The notes: generated by a model not told the origin, from the letters alone. A stretch of 21,643 bases of DNA from Chloroflexota bacterium (GCA_026707335.1 JAPOXB010000122.1:1-21643); one strand, 5' to 3'; counted from the first letter of the stretch, positions 15,053 to 21,643 are shown. Numbers and translations are program-made.

Positions 15053-15574
15053 GTGAAACTCGTCGATCCGACGGTGCCGGGCGCGGGCTTCGCCAGCGTG
15101 CGGGCGCCCAAGCTGGCCGGCCTCGAGGGGCTGACGATCGGACTACTCTCGAACCGCAAGCTGAACGCCGAGTTGCTGCTGCGCGAGACGGCGGCGCTGT
15201 TCGCCGAGCGGCACGGCTGCCGCGTGACGACGCACCTGGAGAAGGGCAACCCCAGCGCGCCGGCCGGGGAGCGGCGCATCGGGGCGCTGATCGAGCAGTG
15301 CGACTTCCTCATCACGGGCCTCGGCGATTGAGGCAGTTGCTCGACGTGCAGTCTGCACGACGGCATCACCTTCGAGCAGGCGGGCAAGCGCGCGGTCGTG
15401 CTCTGCACCGGCCCCTTCGAGGTGACCGCCCGCAACATCGCCGGCGTGATGGGCCTGCGCGACTACCCCTTCGTCATCCTCGACCACCCCCTGGGCAGCC
15501 TGACGCCGGCGCAGATCGAGGGTCGCGCAGCCGCCGCCTACGCCCAGGCCCTCCCCATCCTGCTGCAGGACTGA
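15053..15574 (+). CDS. UGSC-family selenoprotein (in-frame UGA = Sec93)
   Basis: A 173-residue protein if the TGA at 15329-15331 is read as selenocysteine. It starts at GTG 15053, with AAGGAGG 5 bases upstream. The first 92 residues have an alpha/beta pattern (LTIGLLSNRKLNAELLL, then CDFLITGLGD) that leads straight into U93-G-S-C96-S-T-C99. After the TGA the same frame runs 80 codons with the same G/C-rich third positions and a sensible end (VMGLRDYPFVILDHPLG, then LPILLQD and TGA at 15572-15574). The D-U-G-S-C-S-T-C-S-x-H-D context matches the UGSC family (seleno)proteins as I know them. A SECIS-like hairpin follows the UGA. The family is presumed to be a redox or catalytic protein of unknown substrate. 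A pseudogene or sequencing error is the alternative. Confidence 0.88.
15341..15363 (+). promoter_or_regulatory. Bacterial SECIS-like stem-loop
   Basis: A hairpin lies directly downstream of the in-frame UGA, inside the coding sequence. The upper stem is six perfect pairs (15345-15350 with 15354-15359) closing a 3-base loop GTC (15351-15353). Below is an A-A mismatch and then three more pairs (15341-15343 with 15361-15363, one G-U). The loop begins with GU, as SelB-binding loops do. It lies 19 bases after the UGA, within the 16-37 base range described for bacterial SECIS elements. Confidence 0.75.
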
Positions 15575-15592
15575 GGGGCGGGGGATCCGGCC

Positions 15593-16087
15593 CTAGAAGA
15601 TGATGCTGACGGCGCCGTGCGAGGACAGGGCTTCCAGGTCGAGCACCGCGCGGCGGTATGCGATTCGGAAGTCCCCGCCGCTCCGACGCAGGATGTAGTG
15701 GATGCTCCCGACGTAGGGCGCGCCCTCACCGCCGCGGAAGCGGTACACCATGACGTTCGCGGTGACCGACAGCTCGCCGCCGCCGGTTTCCGCGACCCGC
15801 ACGTTGGTGACGAACCGGCGGGTTCTGGACGACGGATACTCGCGGTGCGCATGGCGGCTATTCAACCGCGCCGCCCGGGCCCGCAGACGGGTGATGTCGT
15901 CGTCGATGAACACCAGGTCGCGTTGCGGGTCGCCGTCCGGCAGATCGGTGGTGGGGACCACGTACCGTCCGTCTTCGGCGAACAACCCGACCCACTCGTC
16001 CAGACGCCAACTGTCCAGGAGGTCCGCTTCCTTGAACAGGAAGTCCTCCACCAATTCGCGCAGCGAGGGCGTGTCAGCGGTCGTCAT
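15593..16087 (-). CDS. Ring-hydroxylating dioxygenase beta subunit
   Basis: A 164-residue protein with the small cone-shaped fold of Rieske dioxygenase beta subunits (NTF2-like). Typical segments are LVEDFLFKEADLLDSWRLDEWVGLFAEDGRYVVP (about 11-44), SRTRRFVTNVRV (about 86-97) and the ending beta strands with RRAVLDLEAL. Beta subunits usually stabilise the alpha3beta3 enzyme and sometimes tune substrate choice. I chose the ATG at 16087; it lies 37 bases after the alpha gene stop. No strong ribosome binding site precedes it, so coupling to alpha is likely. It is the last gene of the oxidative cluster and converges on the selenoprotein gene, 18 bases away. Confidence 0.88.
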   Translation of the reverse strand: MTTADTPSLRELVEDFLFKEADLLDSWRLDEWVGLFAEDGRYVVPTTDLPDGDPQRDLVFIDDDITRLRARAARLNSRHAHREYPSSRTRRFVTNVRVAETGGGELSVTANVMVYRFRGGEGAPYVGSIHYILRRSGGDFRIAYRRAVLDLEALSSHGAVSIIF

Positions 16088-16124
16088 CGTTCCATTCGCC
16101 CACCGAGCCTTGCAGGCAGGAGCG

Positions 16125-17462
16125 CTAGCCGTCCGTTGCCGGCGAGGCCCCGGCTTCCAGGGGCCGGACGTCCTGCATATGGCCGTCTTGCACATCGACG
16201 TGGCTCAAGCCCTGCATGTGGGCGTGCCACTGCCGCCAGAACCCGCGCATCTGCAGTTCGTCCGACGTGCCCGGCTCGCGTTTCAGCATGCCCCGGGAGA
16301 GGTCGGACCATTCGACCTCGGTAGCGCGGTAGCCGGCTTGGCATGATTCCAGCGCTTCCACGTCGTCGGGCGTGGCGAACCCGCTCGGTCCCAGGAAGGT
16401 CAGGAAGCTGTCCAGCCGGTTGGCCAGCATGGCGTCCGATTCTCCCTCCGGGACCAGGTGCCAGGCGGTGACGTCCATGTGGTCGGGCGCCACGGGCTCG
16501 AAATACCTGATCGTGATGGCGACGAAGTCGTTGATGATCAGGTTGGGATAGATGAGCAGGTTCCGGGAGGTGTCGGCCATCAGGTAGGCGCGCTCCTCCC
16601 CGTACTTCTCCACCAGCCGCCGGCGGACCTGGGCGATTGGCTCCCTGGCGTCCTCGCCGAACAGCGGGTGCCAGCGGGCGACGGGACGGCCATTGCGGGC
16701 GATGTTCTCCGTCACGCAGTGCCCGTTGCCCAAGGCTCTCGCCGCCCCGGGAGGACGCGCATCCAGCGTGTCCCCGCTGTCGTCGGTTCCGAGACTGCTG
16801 ATGTAGTCCAGGTATGTCCGGTGCGTCGGGACCAGGTGATATGAGTCGAGGCTGTTTTCCGCCAGCAGTTTCCAGTTGGCCTTGATGGCGTACTTGTTGG
16901 ATCCGGCGATCACCCGCATCCCCGCTTCGCTCTGGTCCACGATGAGGTCCAGGTACTCCCTGGCCCCGGCCAGGTACGTGACCAGGTCATCGGCATCGGG
17001 GTTGAAACTCACGAAGAGGAAGCCCCGGTAGCTCTCGACCCTGGGCGGCTCCTTCAAACCCAGCTCGTCGCGGTCGAAATGGGGGCCGTAGGCGTCCTCG
17101 CCGGGGACGCCTACCAGCTCTCCGCGGGTATTGAACGTCCAGGCGTGATAGAAGCACTGCAGGACTTCGGCGTTCCCCTCGTCGCTGCGGCAGATCAGGG
17201 CGCCCCGATGAGGGCAGGTGTTGAAGAACACCCGAACCCGCCCGTCCTCGCCGCGGGCGAAGAACAGCGGACGCCCGGCGACGGTCCGGCGCCGGTAGTC
17301 GCCCGGTTTCTCCACTTCCGACTCGTGTCCCAGGTAGATCCAGCAGCGGCTGAAGATCAGTTCCCGTTCCCGCTGGAACAAATCGAGGGAAGTCATGGAC
17401 GACCGGTGAACGCGGAAAACTCCCCGCTGCCGGTCGTCGATGATCAGGTCCTTGATCTCCAT
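16125..17462 (-). CDS. Rieske ring-hydroxylating dioxygenase alpha subunit
   Basis: A 445-residue catalytic subunit that inserts oxygen into an aromatic or similar substrate. The N-terminal Rieske [2Fe-2S] domain has C83-P-H85 and C103-FY-H106 (CXH-X17-CX2H). The catalytic domain has the mononuclear iron site in ENSLDSYHLVPTH, with H209 and H214 as ligands, D206 as the electron-bridging residue, and Asp366 or Asp367 (FATPDDVEA) as the third ligand. With the beta subunit this is an oxygenase of the benzoate/biphenyl/phenylpropionate dioxygenase kind; the exact substrate cannot be told. Parts are AT-richer than the flanking genes, which hints at transfer. No ferredoxin or reductase gene is in the window. 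Confidence 0.94.
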   Translation of the reverse strand: MEIKDLIIDDRQRGVFRVHRSSMTSLDLFQRERELIFSRCWIYLGHESEVEKPGDYRRRTVAGRPLFFARGEDGRVRVFFNTCPHRGALICRSDEGNAEVLQCFYHAWTFNTRGELVGVPGEDAYGPHFDRDELGLKEPPRVESYRGFLFVSFNPDADDLVTYLAGAREYLDLIVDQSEAGMRVIAGSNKYAIKANWKLLAENSLDSYHLVPTHRTYLDYISSLGTDDSGDTLDARPPGAARALGNGHCVTENIARNGRPVARWHPLFGEDAREPIAQVRRRLVEKYGEERAYLMADTSRNLLIYPNLIINDFVAITIRYFEPVAPDHMDVTAWHLVPEGESDAMLANRLDSFLTFLGPSGFATPDDVEALESCQAGYRATEVEWSDLSRGMLKREPGTSDELQMRGFWRQWHAHMQGLSHVDVQDGHMQDVRPLEAGASPATDG

Positions 17463-17502
17463 GCCCTCAGCCGTTTCCCCAGCGTGGCCCCGAACTGCGC
17501 CC

Positions 17503-18678
17503 TCAGAAGACCCGCCGGGCGATGTTCCGACCGATCACCTCGCGCTGGATCTGCGACGTGCCCTCGTAGATCTGGAAGATCTTGGCGTCGCGCATCCACT
17601 TCTCCAGCGGCATCTCGCGCATGAAGCCCAGGCCGCCGGCGATCTGGACGGCGTCGGTGGTGACCTTCATGGCCGTGTCGGCGGCGAAGCACTTGGCCTT
17701 GCTGGCCTCCTCGAGCGTGTTGGGCTCCTCCTTCGCGACCAACTCCCCGGCGCGCCAGCAGAGCAGCCGCGAGGCGTCGATGGCGATGTCCATGTCGGCC
17801 AGCATGAAGGAGACGCCCTGGTTGGCGATGATCGGCTTGCCGAAGGCGTGCCGCTGGCGGGCGTAGTCGGCCGAGAACTCGAAGGCCGCGCGGGAGAGCC
17901 CCACCGCCATCGAGCCGATCCAGGGCCGGGTGGCCATCAGCGTGCCCAGCGCGCCGCGGCCGCCGCTGCGGAACTCAGGGTCGGCGTCGCCCAGGCGGTG
18001 GTCGGCGGGGACGCGGACGTCGTCCAGGACCAGGTCGGCGGTGTGGCTGGCGCGGATGCCCATCTTCTTCCAGCGCTGCCCCTGCGAGAGACCGCCGGTC
18101 CCGCCCGGCACGACGAACGCGGAGACGCCGCGAAATCCCGTGCCGGGATCCTCGGTGGCGAAGATGACGTTGAGGTCGGCGATGCCGCCGCAGGTGATGA
18201 AGCGCTTGTTGCCGGTGAGCACGTAGTCGTCGCCGTCGCGGACGGCGCGCGTCTGCATGGCGCCGGCGTCGGAGCCCGACTCCGGTTCGGTGAGGCCCAG
18301 CGCGCCGACGCGCAACTCGCCGTCGTGGGGCGTGCACATGGGGAGGAAGCGGTCGCGCTGGTCGGGCGTGCCGATGATGTTGATGGCCGTCGCGGCGAGG
18401 CCGTTGGCCAGCATGCCCGTCGCGAAGCCGGCGCAGCCCCAGGCCAGCTCCTCGGCCATCACGAGGTTGGCGATGCCGGGGTCGTCGGCGCCGGCGCCGT
18501 TGAGGCCGGGCCCGCCCCAGGCCGCGCCGCTGAGGCCGATCGCCGCGCCCTTGCGCGCGATCTCCCAGGGGAACTCCTCGCGCTCGTCGAATTCGGGCGC
18601 GGCCGGACGGATCTCGTCCGCCGCGAAGCGGTGCGCGACCTGCTGGATCATGCGGCTGGCTTCCGAGAGTTCGAACAT
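17503..18678 (-). CDS. Acyl-CoA dehydrogenase
   Basis: A 391-residue FAD enzyme that introduces a trans double bond at C2-C3 of acyl-CoA thioesters. Normal family length and order: N-terminal helical domain (1-120), the FAD-binding middle with GALGLTEPESGSDAGAM (about 127-143) and FITCGG (about 158-163), then the C-terminal helical domain with ARQRHAFGKPI and IAGGLGFMREMPLEKWMRDAK. The catalytic base is Glu372 in QIYEGTSQIQR. ATG 18678 follows AGGAG at a good distance. It lies 51 bases downstream of the diiron protein gene and 40 bases upstream of the Rieske alpha gene, so all may be co-transcribed. Substrate chain length is unknown. Confidence 0.94.
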   Translation of the reverse strand: MFELSEASRMIQQVAHRFAADEIRPAAPEFDEREEFPWEIARKGAAIGLSGAAWGGPGLNGAGADDPGIANLVMAEELAWGCAGFATGMLANGLAATAINIIGTPDQRDRFLPMCTPHDGELRVGALGLTEPESGSDAGAMQTRAVRDGDDYVLTGNKRFITCGGIADLNVIFATEDPGTGFRGVSAFVVPGGTGGLSQGQRWKKMGIRASHTADLVLDDVRVPADHRLGDADPEFRSGGRGALGTLMATRPWIGSMAVGLSRAAFEFSADYARQRHAFGKPIIANQGVSFMLADMDIAIDASRLLCWRAGELVAKEEPNTLEEASKAKCFAADTAMKVTTDAVQIAGGLGFMREMPLEKWMRDAKIFQIYEGTSQIQREVIGRNIARRVF

Positions 18679-18729
18679 GGCGGCTCCTATGTGCCGGCGC
18701 CCTTGCGGGCCGGGCGCGGCGGCGGGCGG

Positions 18730-19557
18730 TCAGATGAAGCGGTCGATGATGCGGCGGTAGCTGGAGGCGTGCAGGAAGTCGTCGATGCCCGCGTCCCGAA
18801 ACTGCGCGTCGAGATTGTCGGTGATCGTGTCCTTGAAGTCGTCGATGTCCAGGCCGATGTCGGCGGAGTCCTGGCGGATGCGCCGCAGCCCGATCGACAC
18901 GGTCGTCACCAGCAGCAATTGGCTCTGCCAGATGTAGCGCCGCCCGATGGGCGAGAGGTTGCCGATCAGCTCCGGCAGGATGGTGTGCAGGAAGTTCACG
19001 TGCCGCACCTCGTCGCGCAGGATGTTGCGGAAAATCTGCTTGGCGAGCGGGTCGCAGTCGGGCAGTTCCGAGGCGCGCTGCAGGAACAGCGCCGCGAAGT
19101 TCTCGCTGAACAGCGTCGACGTGAGCCAGTTCTCGGCCCGGTAGAGGCCAATCGAGGCCATGTTGCCGAAGCGGTTGATCAGGCTCCGCTCGAGCCGCGA
19201 GAGGCGGCCGTGCCCGTCGGTGATGGTGAGGTACTTGTCGAGCACGTAGGTGTGGCGGGCCTCGTCGTGGCACTGGGCGGCCAGGTAGAGGTTGAGGTTG
19301 GGGTCGCGCAGCTTGTGCGTCGCCCTGCTCATCATCACCTGGATGGTGTCGAGGCCCATGAACTCCAGGCCGTAGAAGACGTTGATCATGCGCAGCCAGG
19401 CCTCGCGCTTCTCGTCGGGGATGATCGACTCCTGCGACCAGTCGATGTCCTTCTCGGCGTTCCAGACGCGGTGGCCCTGCTGCTTGTACAGCTCGCGGAA
19501 GGCGTTGCGCTGCTCGTCGGAGAACTGGCGCGAGAGGGCGGCCGGCGAACGATGCAT
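18730..19557 (-). CDS. Diiron ferritin-like oxygenase
   Basis: A 275-residue four-helix-bundle protein with two complete iron half-sites: E65 (GLEFMGLD) with E99-x2-H102 in DEARH, and E152 (SENFAAL) with E183-x2-H186 in DEVRH. The symmetric E...ExxH pattern and length fit the ferritin-like diiron oxygenases (AurF-, R2-oxidase- and desaturase-related). These use O2 to oxidise amines, hydrocarbon chains or metal cofactors. Which one cannot be told. It is not a ribonucleotide reductase R2 by neighbours, as no large subunit is present. It is the first gene of the oxidative cluster. The ATG at 19557 has a weak GGGG-type site. Confidence 0.82.
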   Translation of the reverse strand: MHRSPAALSRQFSDEQRNAFRELYKQQGHRVWNAEKDIDWSQESIIPDEKREAWLRMINVFYGLEFMGLDTIQVMMSRATHKLRDPNLNLYLAAQCHDEARHTYVLDKYLTITDGHGRLSRLERSLINRFGNMASIGLYRAENWLTSTLFSENFAALFLQRASELPDCDPLAKQIFRNILRDEVRHVNFLHTILPELIGNLSPIGRRYIWQSQLLLVTTVSIGLRRIRQDSADIGLDIDDFKDTITDNLDAQFRDAGIDDFLHASSYRRIIDRFI

Positions 19558-19602
19558 GTCCCCTGCTCCCGGCCGGGCGGCGGCTCCGCCGCCGGCGCAA
19601 GG

Positions 19603-19608
19603 AGTATA
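19603..19608 (-). promoter_or_regulatory. Putative -10 box of the oxidative cluster
   Basis: TATACT on the minus strand, 45 bases before the diiron gene ATG. A GC hairpin (19577-19594) lies in the presumed leader. It forms a back-to-back pair with the plus-strand TATACT at 19644. Confidence 0.45.
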
Positions 19609-19620
19609 TCGGCGCGGCGA

Positions 19621-19649
19621 TTGGGGGCGCGGCGCGCGCCCCGTATACT
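19621..19649 (+). promoter_or_regulatory. Promoter of the 19656 gene (-35 and -10)
   Basis: TTGGGG (19621-19626), a 17-base spacer, and TATACT (19644-19649) form a good sigma70-type promoter. The expected transcription start coincides with the ATG at 19656, so the message should be leaderless. Confidence 0.55.
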
Positions 19650-19655
19650 GACGCC

Positions 19656-20105
19656 ATGAGTGAAGACCCGTCGGAACGCTTCGACATGGACGACCCCCGC
19701 GAGGTGATCGCGGAGGCCGAGGTGCTGGTCGTGCAGTTCGGCTGGCTGGCCGAACGCCTGCTCGTCGACCAGCGCCGCTCGGACGAGGCGGGGCCCTACA
19801 TCCGCGTCGTGCAGCCCGTGCGCACGCCGCAGGAGCGCATCCGCCAACTGCGCGAGTGGCGCCCCGGCTTCAACGACCCCGAGACGTACGTCTTCTTCCC
19901 CTGGCCGGGCCGGGTGGAGGCGTTCGTGGAGGCGGGGCTCTTCGAGCGCATCGTCGACCGCTGCGGCGACGACCCCGAGGCGCGGGCCGACTGCGAGTCG
20001 GCGCTGAGCAAGCTGCTGCAACTTGACCGCGACGACCTGCTCCAGGCCATCCGCGGCGGCGAGAAGTACCACACGCTCTACGAGCGCAGCGGGTCGGACA
20101 GCTAA
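19656..20105 (+). CDS. Hypothetical protein, 149 residues
   Basis: I do not recognise this protein. It is acidic and soluble, with no signal peptide or membrane segment. It appears mixed alpha/beta: an early hydrophobic strand or helix (EVLVVQFGWLAERLL, about 22-36), an exposed middle with PYIRVVQPVRTPQERIRQL (about 47-65), an aromatic patch TYVFFPWPGRVEAFVEAGLFERIV and a helical end. It is oriented away from the oxidative cluster, and its strong promoter lies back-to-back with that cluster's. A regulatory link is possible, but there is no DNA-binding motif. Confidence 0.65.
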   Translation: MSEDPSERFDMDDPREVIAEAEVLVVQFGWLAERLLVDQRRSDEAGPYIRVVQPVRTPQERIRQLREWRPGFNDPETYVFFPWPGRVEAFVEAGLFERIVDRCGDDPEARADCESALSKLLQLDRDDLLQAIRGGEKYHTLYERSGSDS

Positions 20106-20146
20106 CTACACCCGCTGACGATTGTGGCGCCGCTTGCACGAACGGC

Positions 20147-20446
20147 GTGAGGTTGGCTACACTCGGCCTCGCGTGGCTGTCGGCGGGTGAACGAACTGCC
20201 AGCTTGGCTGCTCCCGGCCGTCCGCATTTCGATCCATGTGGAGAAGGGAGTTTCGCAGCCTTGGCAGCACGGTCGGCAGCGGGGGAGACCCGCACGCAGC
20301 GAAGGGACTGCACACATCATTGGCAAGTCGAACGTCCAGACGCTCAGGCGTCGATGGGCGTTTGCGCCAAGTGTGGTAGCACCAGGAAGTTTCTGAACTA
20401 CGGGGAGGAGCTTCGACTGCCGTTCGGACGGCGCCGCAGCTTCTAG
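20147..20446 (+). CDS. Small zinc-ribbon-like protein
   Basis: A 99-residue frame whose last 45 residues look real: C55-x-H57-H58-W-x-VERP followed by GVC73-x2-C76-GSTRKFLNY. The Cys/His spacing suits one zinc ion, and this C-x-HH-W...G-x-C-x2-CG-x3-F-x-NY pattern is, from memory, a frequent unannotated miniprotein signature in Chloroflexota genomes. The first 50 residues look low in conservation potential, so the true start may be an internal non-ATG codon. GTG 20147 is only the longest option. A strong terminator hairpin follows at 20483-20506, which supports a real transcript. Confidence 0.55.
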   Translation: MRLATLGLAWLSAGERTASLAAPGRPHFDPCGEGSFAALAARSAAGETRTQRRDCTHHWQVERPDAQASMGVCAKCGSTRKFLNYGEELRLPFGRRRSF

Positions 20447-20482
20447 CCCGTCCCTCGGGACCAATCCAACACGGAAAGCAAG

Positions 20483-20506
20483 ACGACCGGGCGCGGGCCC
20501 GGTCGT
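20483..20506 (+). terminator. Intrinsic terminator
   Basis: A perfect 10-bp stem (20483-20492 with 20497-20506) with a 4-base loop GCGG, followed by TTCTTGTT. It would end the zinc-ribbon transcript on the plus strand. The A-rich left flank (GGAAAGCAAG) gives a modest T-tract on the minus strand, so it may serve the convergent FAD gene too. Confidence 0.75.
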
Positions 20507-20533
20507 TCTTGTTGCGCGGCCTTGTCGCGGGGC

Positions 20534-21643
20534 TCAGGCCCCGTCCGGCTCGCCCTGCGCGACCAGCCGGTCGATCCCGAACAGGTGCAGGTCGTGCCGA
20601 CTGCGGCCGTCCAGGGCCAGGTCGGCGAGCGCCTCGCCGATGGCGGGCGCGAACTTGAAGCCGTGCCCGGAGCACGGGCTGGCGATCGCGATATTCGGCC
20701 GCTTGGGGTGCAGGTCGAGCAGGAAGTGCGCGTCGGGCGTGCGGGTGTAGAGGCAGGTCCGGGCGCTCAGCAGCTCGCCGTTGGCGTCCGGGAAGGCGTC
20801 GGCGAGCCAAGCGCGGATGTCCGCCTCGTCCTCGGCGGTGACGGTGCGGTCGTAGCCGGTCGGCGACACCTCGGCCGTGGGATGGTGATTGCCCAGCTTG
20901 AAGCCGTTGCCCAGGTTGGGGAAGCCGTAGTGGAAGTCCTGCCAGGCCCGCTCCCACATCCACACGGGCAGCGCGTCCGGCTCGAAGGCCTCGGCCCGCG
21001 CCCGCGGGCGGAACCACATCATCACCTGCCGCGTGACGCGCAGCGACAGTCGCAGCCGCCGCACGAAGTCCGTATTCCACGCCCCCGCCGTCAGGACCAG
21101 GCGATTCGCGACCACGGAGCCGTGGCCGGTGACGATCTCGATGGGCGACTCGGGGTCCGCCATGTCGAGCGGGCGCCAGCGCTCGATGGGCTCGAAGTAG
21201 CGGAGGTCGGCGCCGTGCCGCGCGGCCTGATCGAGTTGGCCCTCCACGCACGCCTCGACGTCGAGCAGCCCCGCCCCATGCTCGTACACGCCGACGAGCG
21301 GGTCGCGCACGCCGACGACCGGGAAGCGGCGGCGGATCTCGGCCGCGTCCAGCAGCTCGTGAGGGATGCCGTGCTGCTCCGCCGACGCCCGCGCGCCCGG
21401 CACGAGGAAGCCGTCCTCCGGGCCGATCATGAGCGCGCCGGTCCGGCGCAGCAGCGGCCGCTCCACGGCCGCGGACAGCTCATCCCACAACTCGAAGGCG
21501 CGCTGCACGAACGGCACGTACGAGGGGTCCTCGTAGTACGCCTCGCGGATGAGGCGGGATTCGCCGTGCGTCGAGCCGAGCTGGTGCGGCGGGCGGTAGC
21601 GGTCGAAGCCGACCACGCGCACGCCCCGCTGCGCCAGGCGCCA
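20534..21643 (-). CDS. FAD-dependent amine oxidase, sarcosine oxidase type (5' partial)
   Basis: An oxidoreductase of the DAO/monomeric sarcosine oxidase family, which oxidises N-methyl or related amino acids. The frame runs off the right edge, and WRLAQRGVRVVGFDRY at the edge is the end of the N-terminal Rossmann FAD motif. The glycine-rich loop itself is therefore outside the window. Seen features are STHGESRLIREAYYEDPSYVP (as in MSOX), a Cys followed by LYTRTPDAHF (codon at 20753-20755) that corresponds to the covalent-flavin Cys of MSOX, and SGHGFKFAPAIGEALADLAL near the C-terminus. The GTG at 21622 should not be taken as the start. It ends 27 bases from the terminator on the other strand. 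Confidence 0.88.
   Translation of the reverse strand, partial: WRLAQRGVRVVGFDRYRPPHQLGSTHGESRLIREAYYEDPSYVPFVQRAFELWDELSAAVERPLLRRTGALMIGPEDGFLVPGARASAEQHGIPHELLDAAEIRRRFPVVGVRDPLVGVYEHGAGLLDVEACVEGQLDQAARHGADLRYFEPIERWRPLDMADPESPIEIVTGHGSVVANRLVLTAGAWNTDFVRRLRLSLRVTRQVMMWFRPRARAEAFEPDALPVWMWERAWQDFHYGFPNLGNGFKLGNHHPTAEVSPTGYDRTVTAEDEADIRAWLADAFPDANGELLSARTCLYTRTPDAHFLLDLHPKRPNIAIASPCSGHGFKFAPAIGEALADLALDGRSRHDLHLFGIDRLVAQGEPDGA

Noticed and set aside
15329..15331. Ordinary stop codon or point-mutation pseudogene at the in-frame TGA
   Set aside because: The frame, codon bias and conserved UGSC context continue for 80 codons and a SECIS-like hairpin is in place. Sec insertion explains this better, though read data would settle it.
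18730..19557. Ribonucleotide reductase small subunit
   Set aside because: The diiron ligands are present but there is no nearby large subunit, and the length and surrounding motifs fit the oxygenase-like ferritin group better.
19577..19594. GC-rich hairpin as a riboswitch or terminator
   Set aside because: It is a simple GGC/GCC repeat palindrome without a U-run or aptamer-like complexity.
17440..19659. Very long plus-strand open frame opposite the acyl-CoA dehydrogenase and diiron genes
   Set aside because: The minus strand encodes two complete enzymes with active-site motifs. The plus frame has a shadow composition (Val, Gly, Asp and Arg repeats).
1..21643. CRISPR arrays, insertion sequences, phage genes or toxin-antitoxin pairs
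   Set aside because: I found no spaced direct repeats, transposase motifs, terminal inverted repeats or integrase signatures.

Overview
The window is a very GC-rich stretch of bacterial chromosome (about 70% G+C by eye) with compact genes on both strands. There is no insertion sequence, CRISPR array, rRNA or ordinary tRNA. The gene mix fits a Chloroflexota-type bacterium, possibly Dehalococcoidia or SAR202-like: a GPP34 protein, a UGSC-type selenoprotein with its usual partner, Rieske and diiron oxygenases, and a tiny C-x-HH-W...C-x2-C zinc-ribbon protein. This placement is inference; there is no marker gene such as rRNA.

Left part (1-5.6 kb). A LysM membrane protein enters from the left edge. 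A minus-strand operon follows: GPP34 protein, an AT-richer SAM-dependent methyltransferase that looks acquired, and a radical SAM protein translationally coupled to it. Next on the same strand lie the ribosome-rescue pair ssrA (tmRNA, no protein annotation would show it) and smpB, with dinB (DNA polymerase IV) upstream of smpB.

Middle (5.6-13.9 kb). This holds two small plus-strand genes (a TPR-like helical protein and a hypothetical), two tandem paralogous alpha/beta hydrolases, a small membrane protein, a FabD-type acyltransferase with no usable standard start codon, a membrane-anchored beta-rich protein, an S41 C-terminal processing protease, a protein fusing TerB/Tic110-like helical repeats to a PH/GRAM-like domain, and a voltage-sensor-type potassium channel. 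Several of these genes have a -10 box only 6-9 bases before the start codon, which implies leaderless transcripts.

Right part (13.9-21.6 kb). The most interesting locus is a two-gene plus-strand operon at 13985-15574. The second gene has an in-frame TGA at 15329-15331 followed by Gly-Ser-Cys. A stem-loop at 15341-15363 sits where a bacterial SECIS element should be, so I read it as a UGSC-family selenoprotein of 173 residues that routine gene calling would cut in half. Beyond it is a minus-strand oxidative cluster: diiron ferritin-like protein, acyl-CoA dehydrogenase, and Rieske dioxygenase alpha and beta subunits. After that come a divergent hypothetical gene, the zinc-ribbon miniprotein with a strong terminator, and an FAD-dependent amine oxidase of the sarcosine oxidase type that runs off the right edge.
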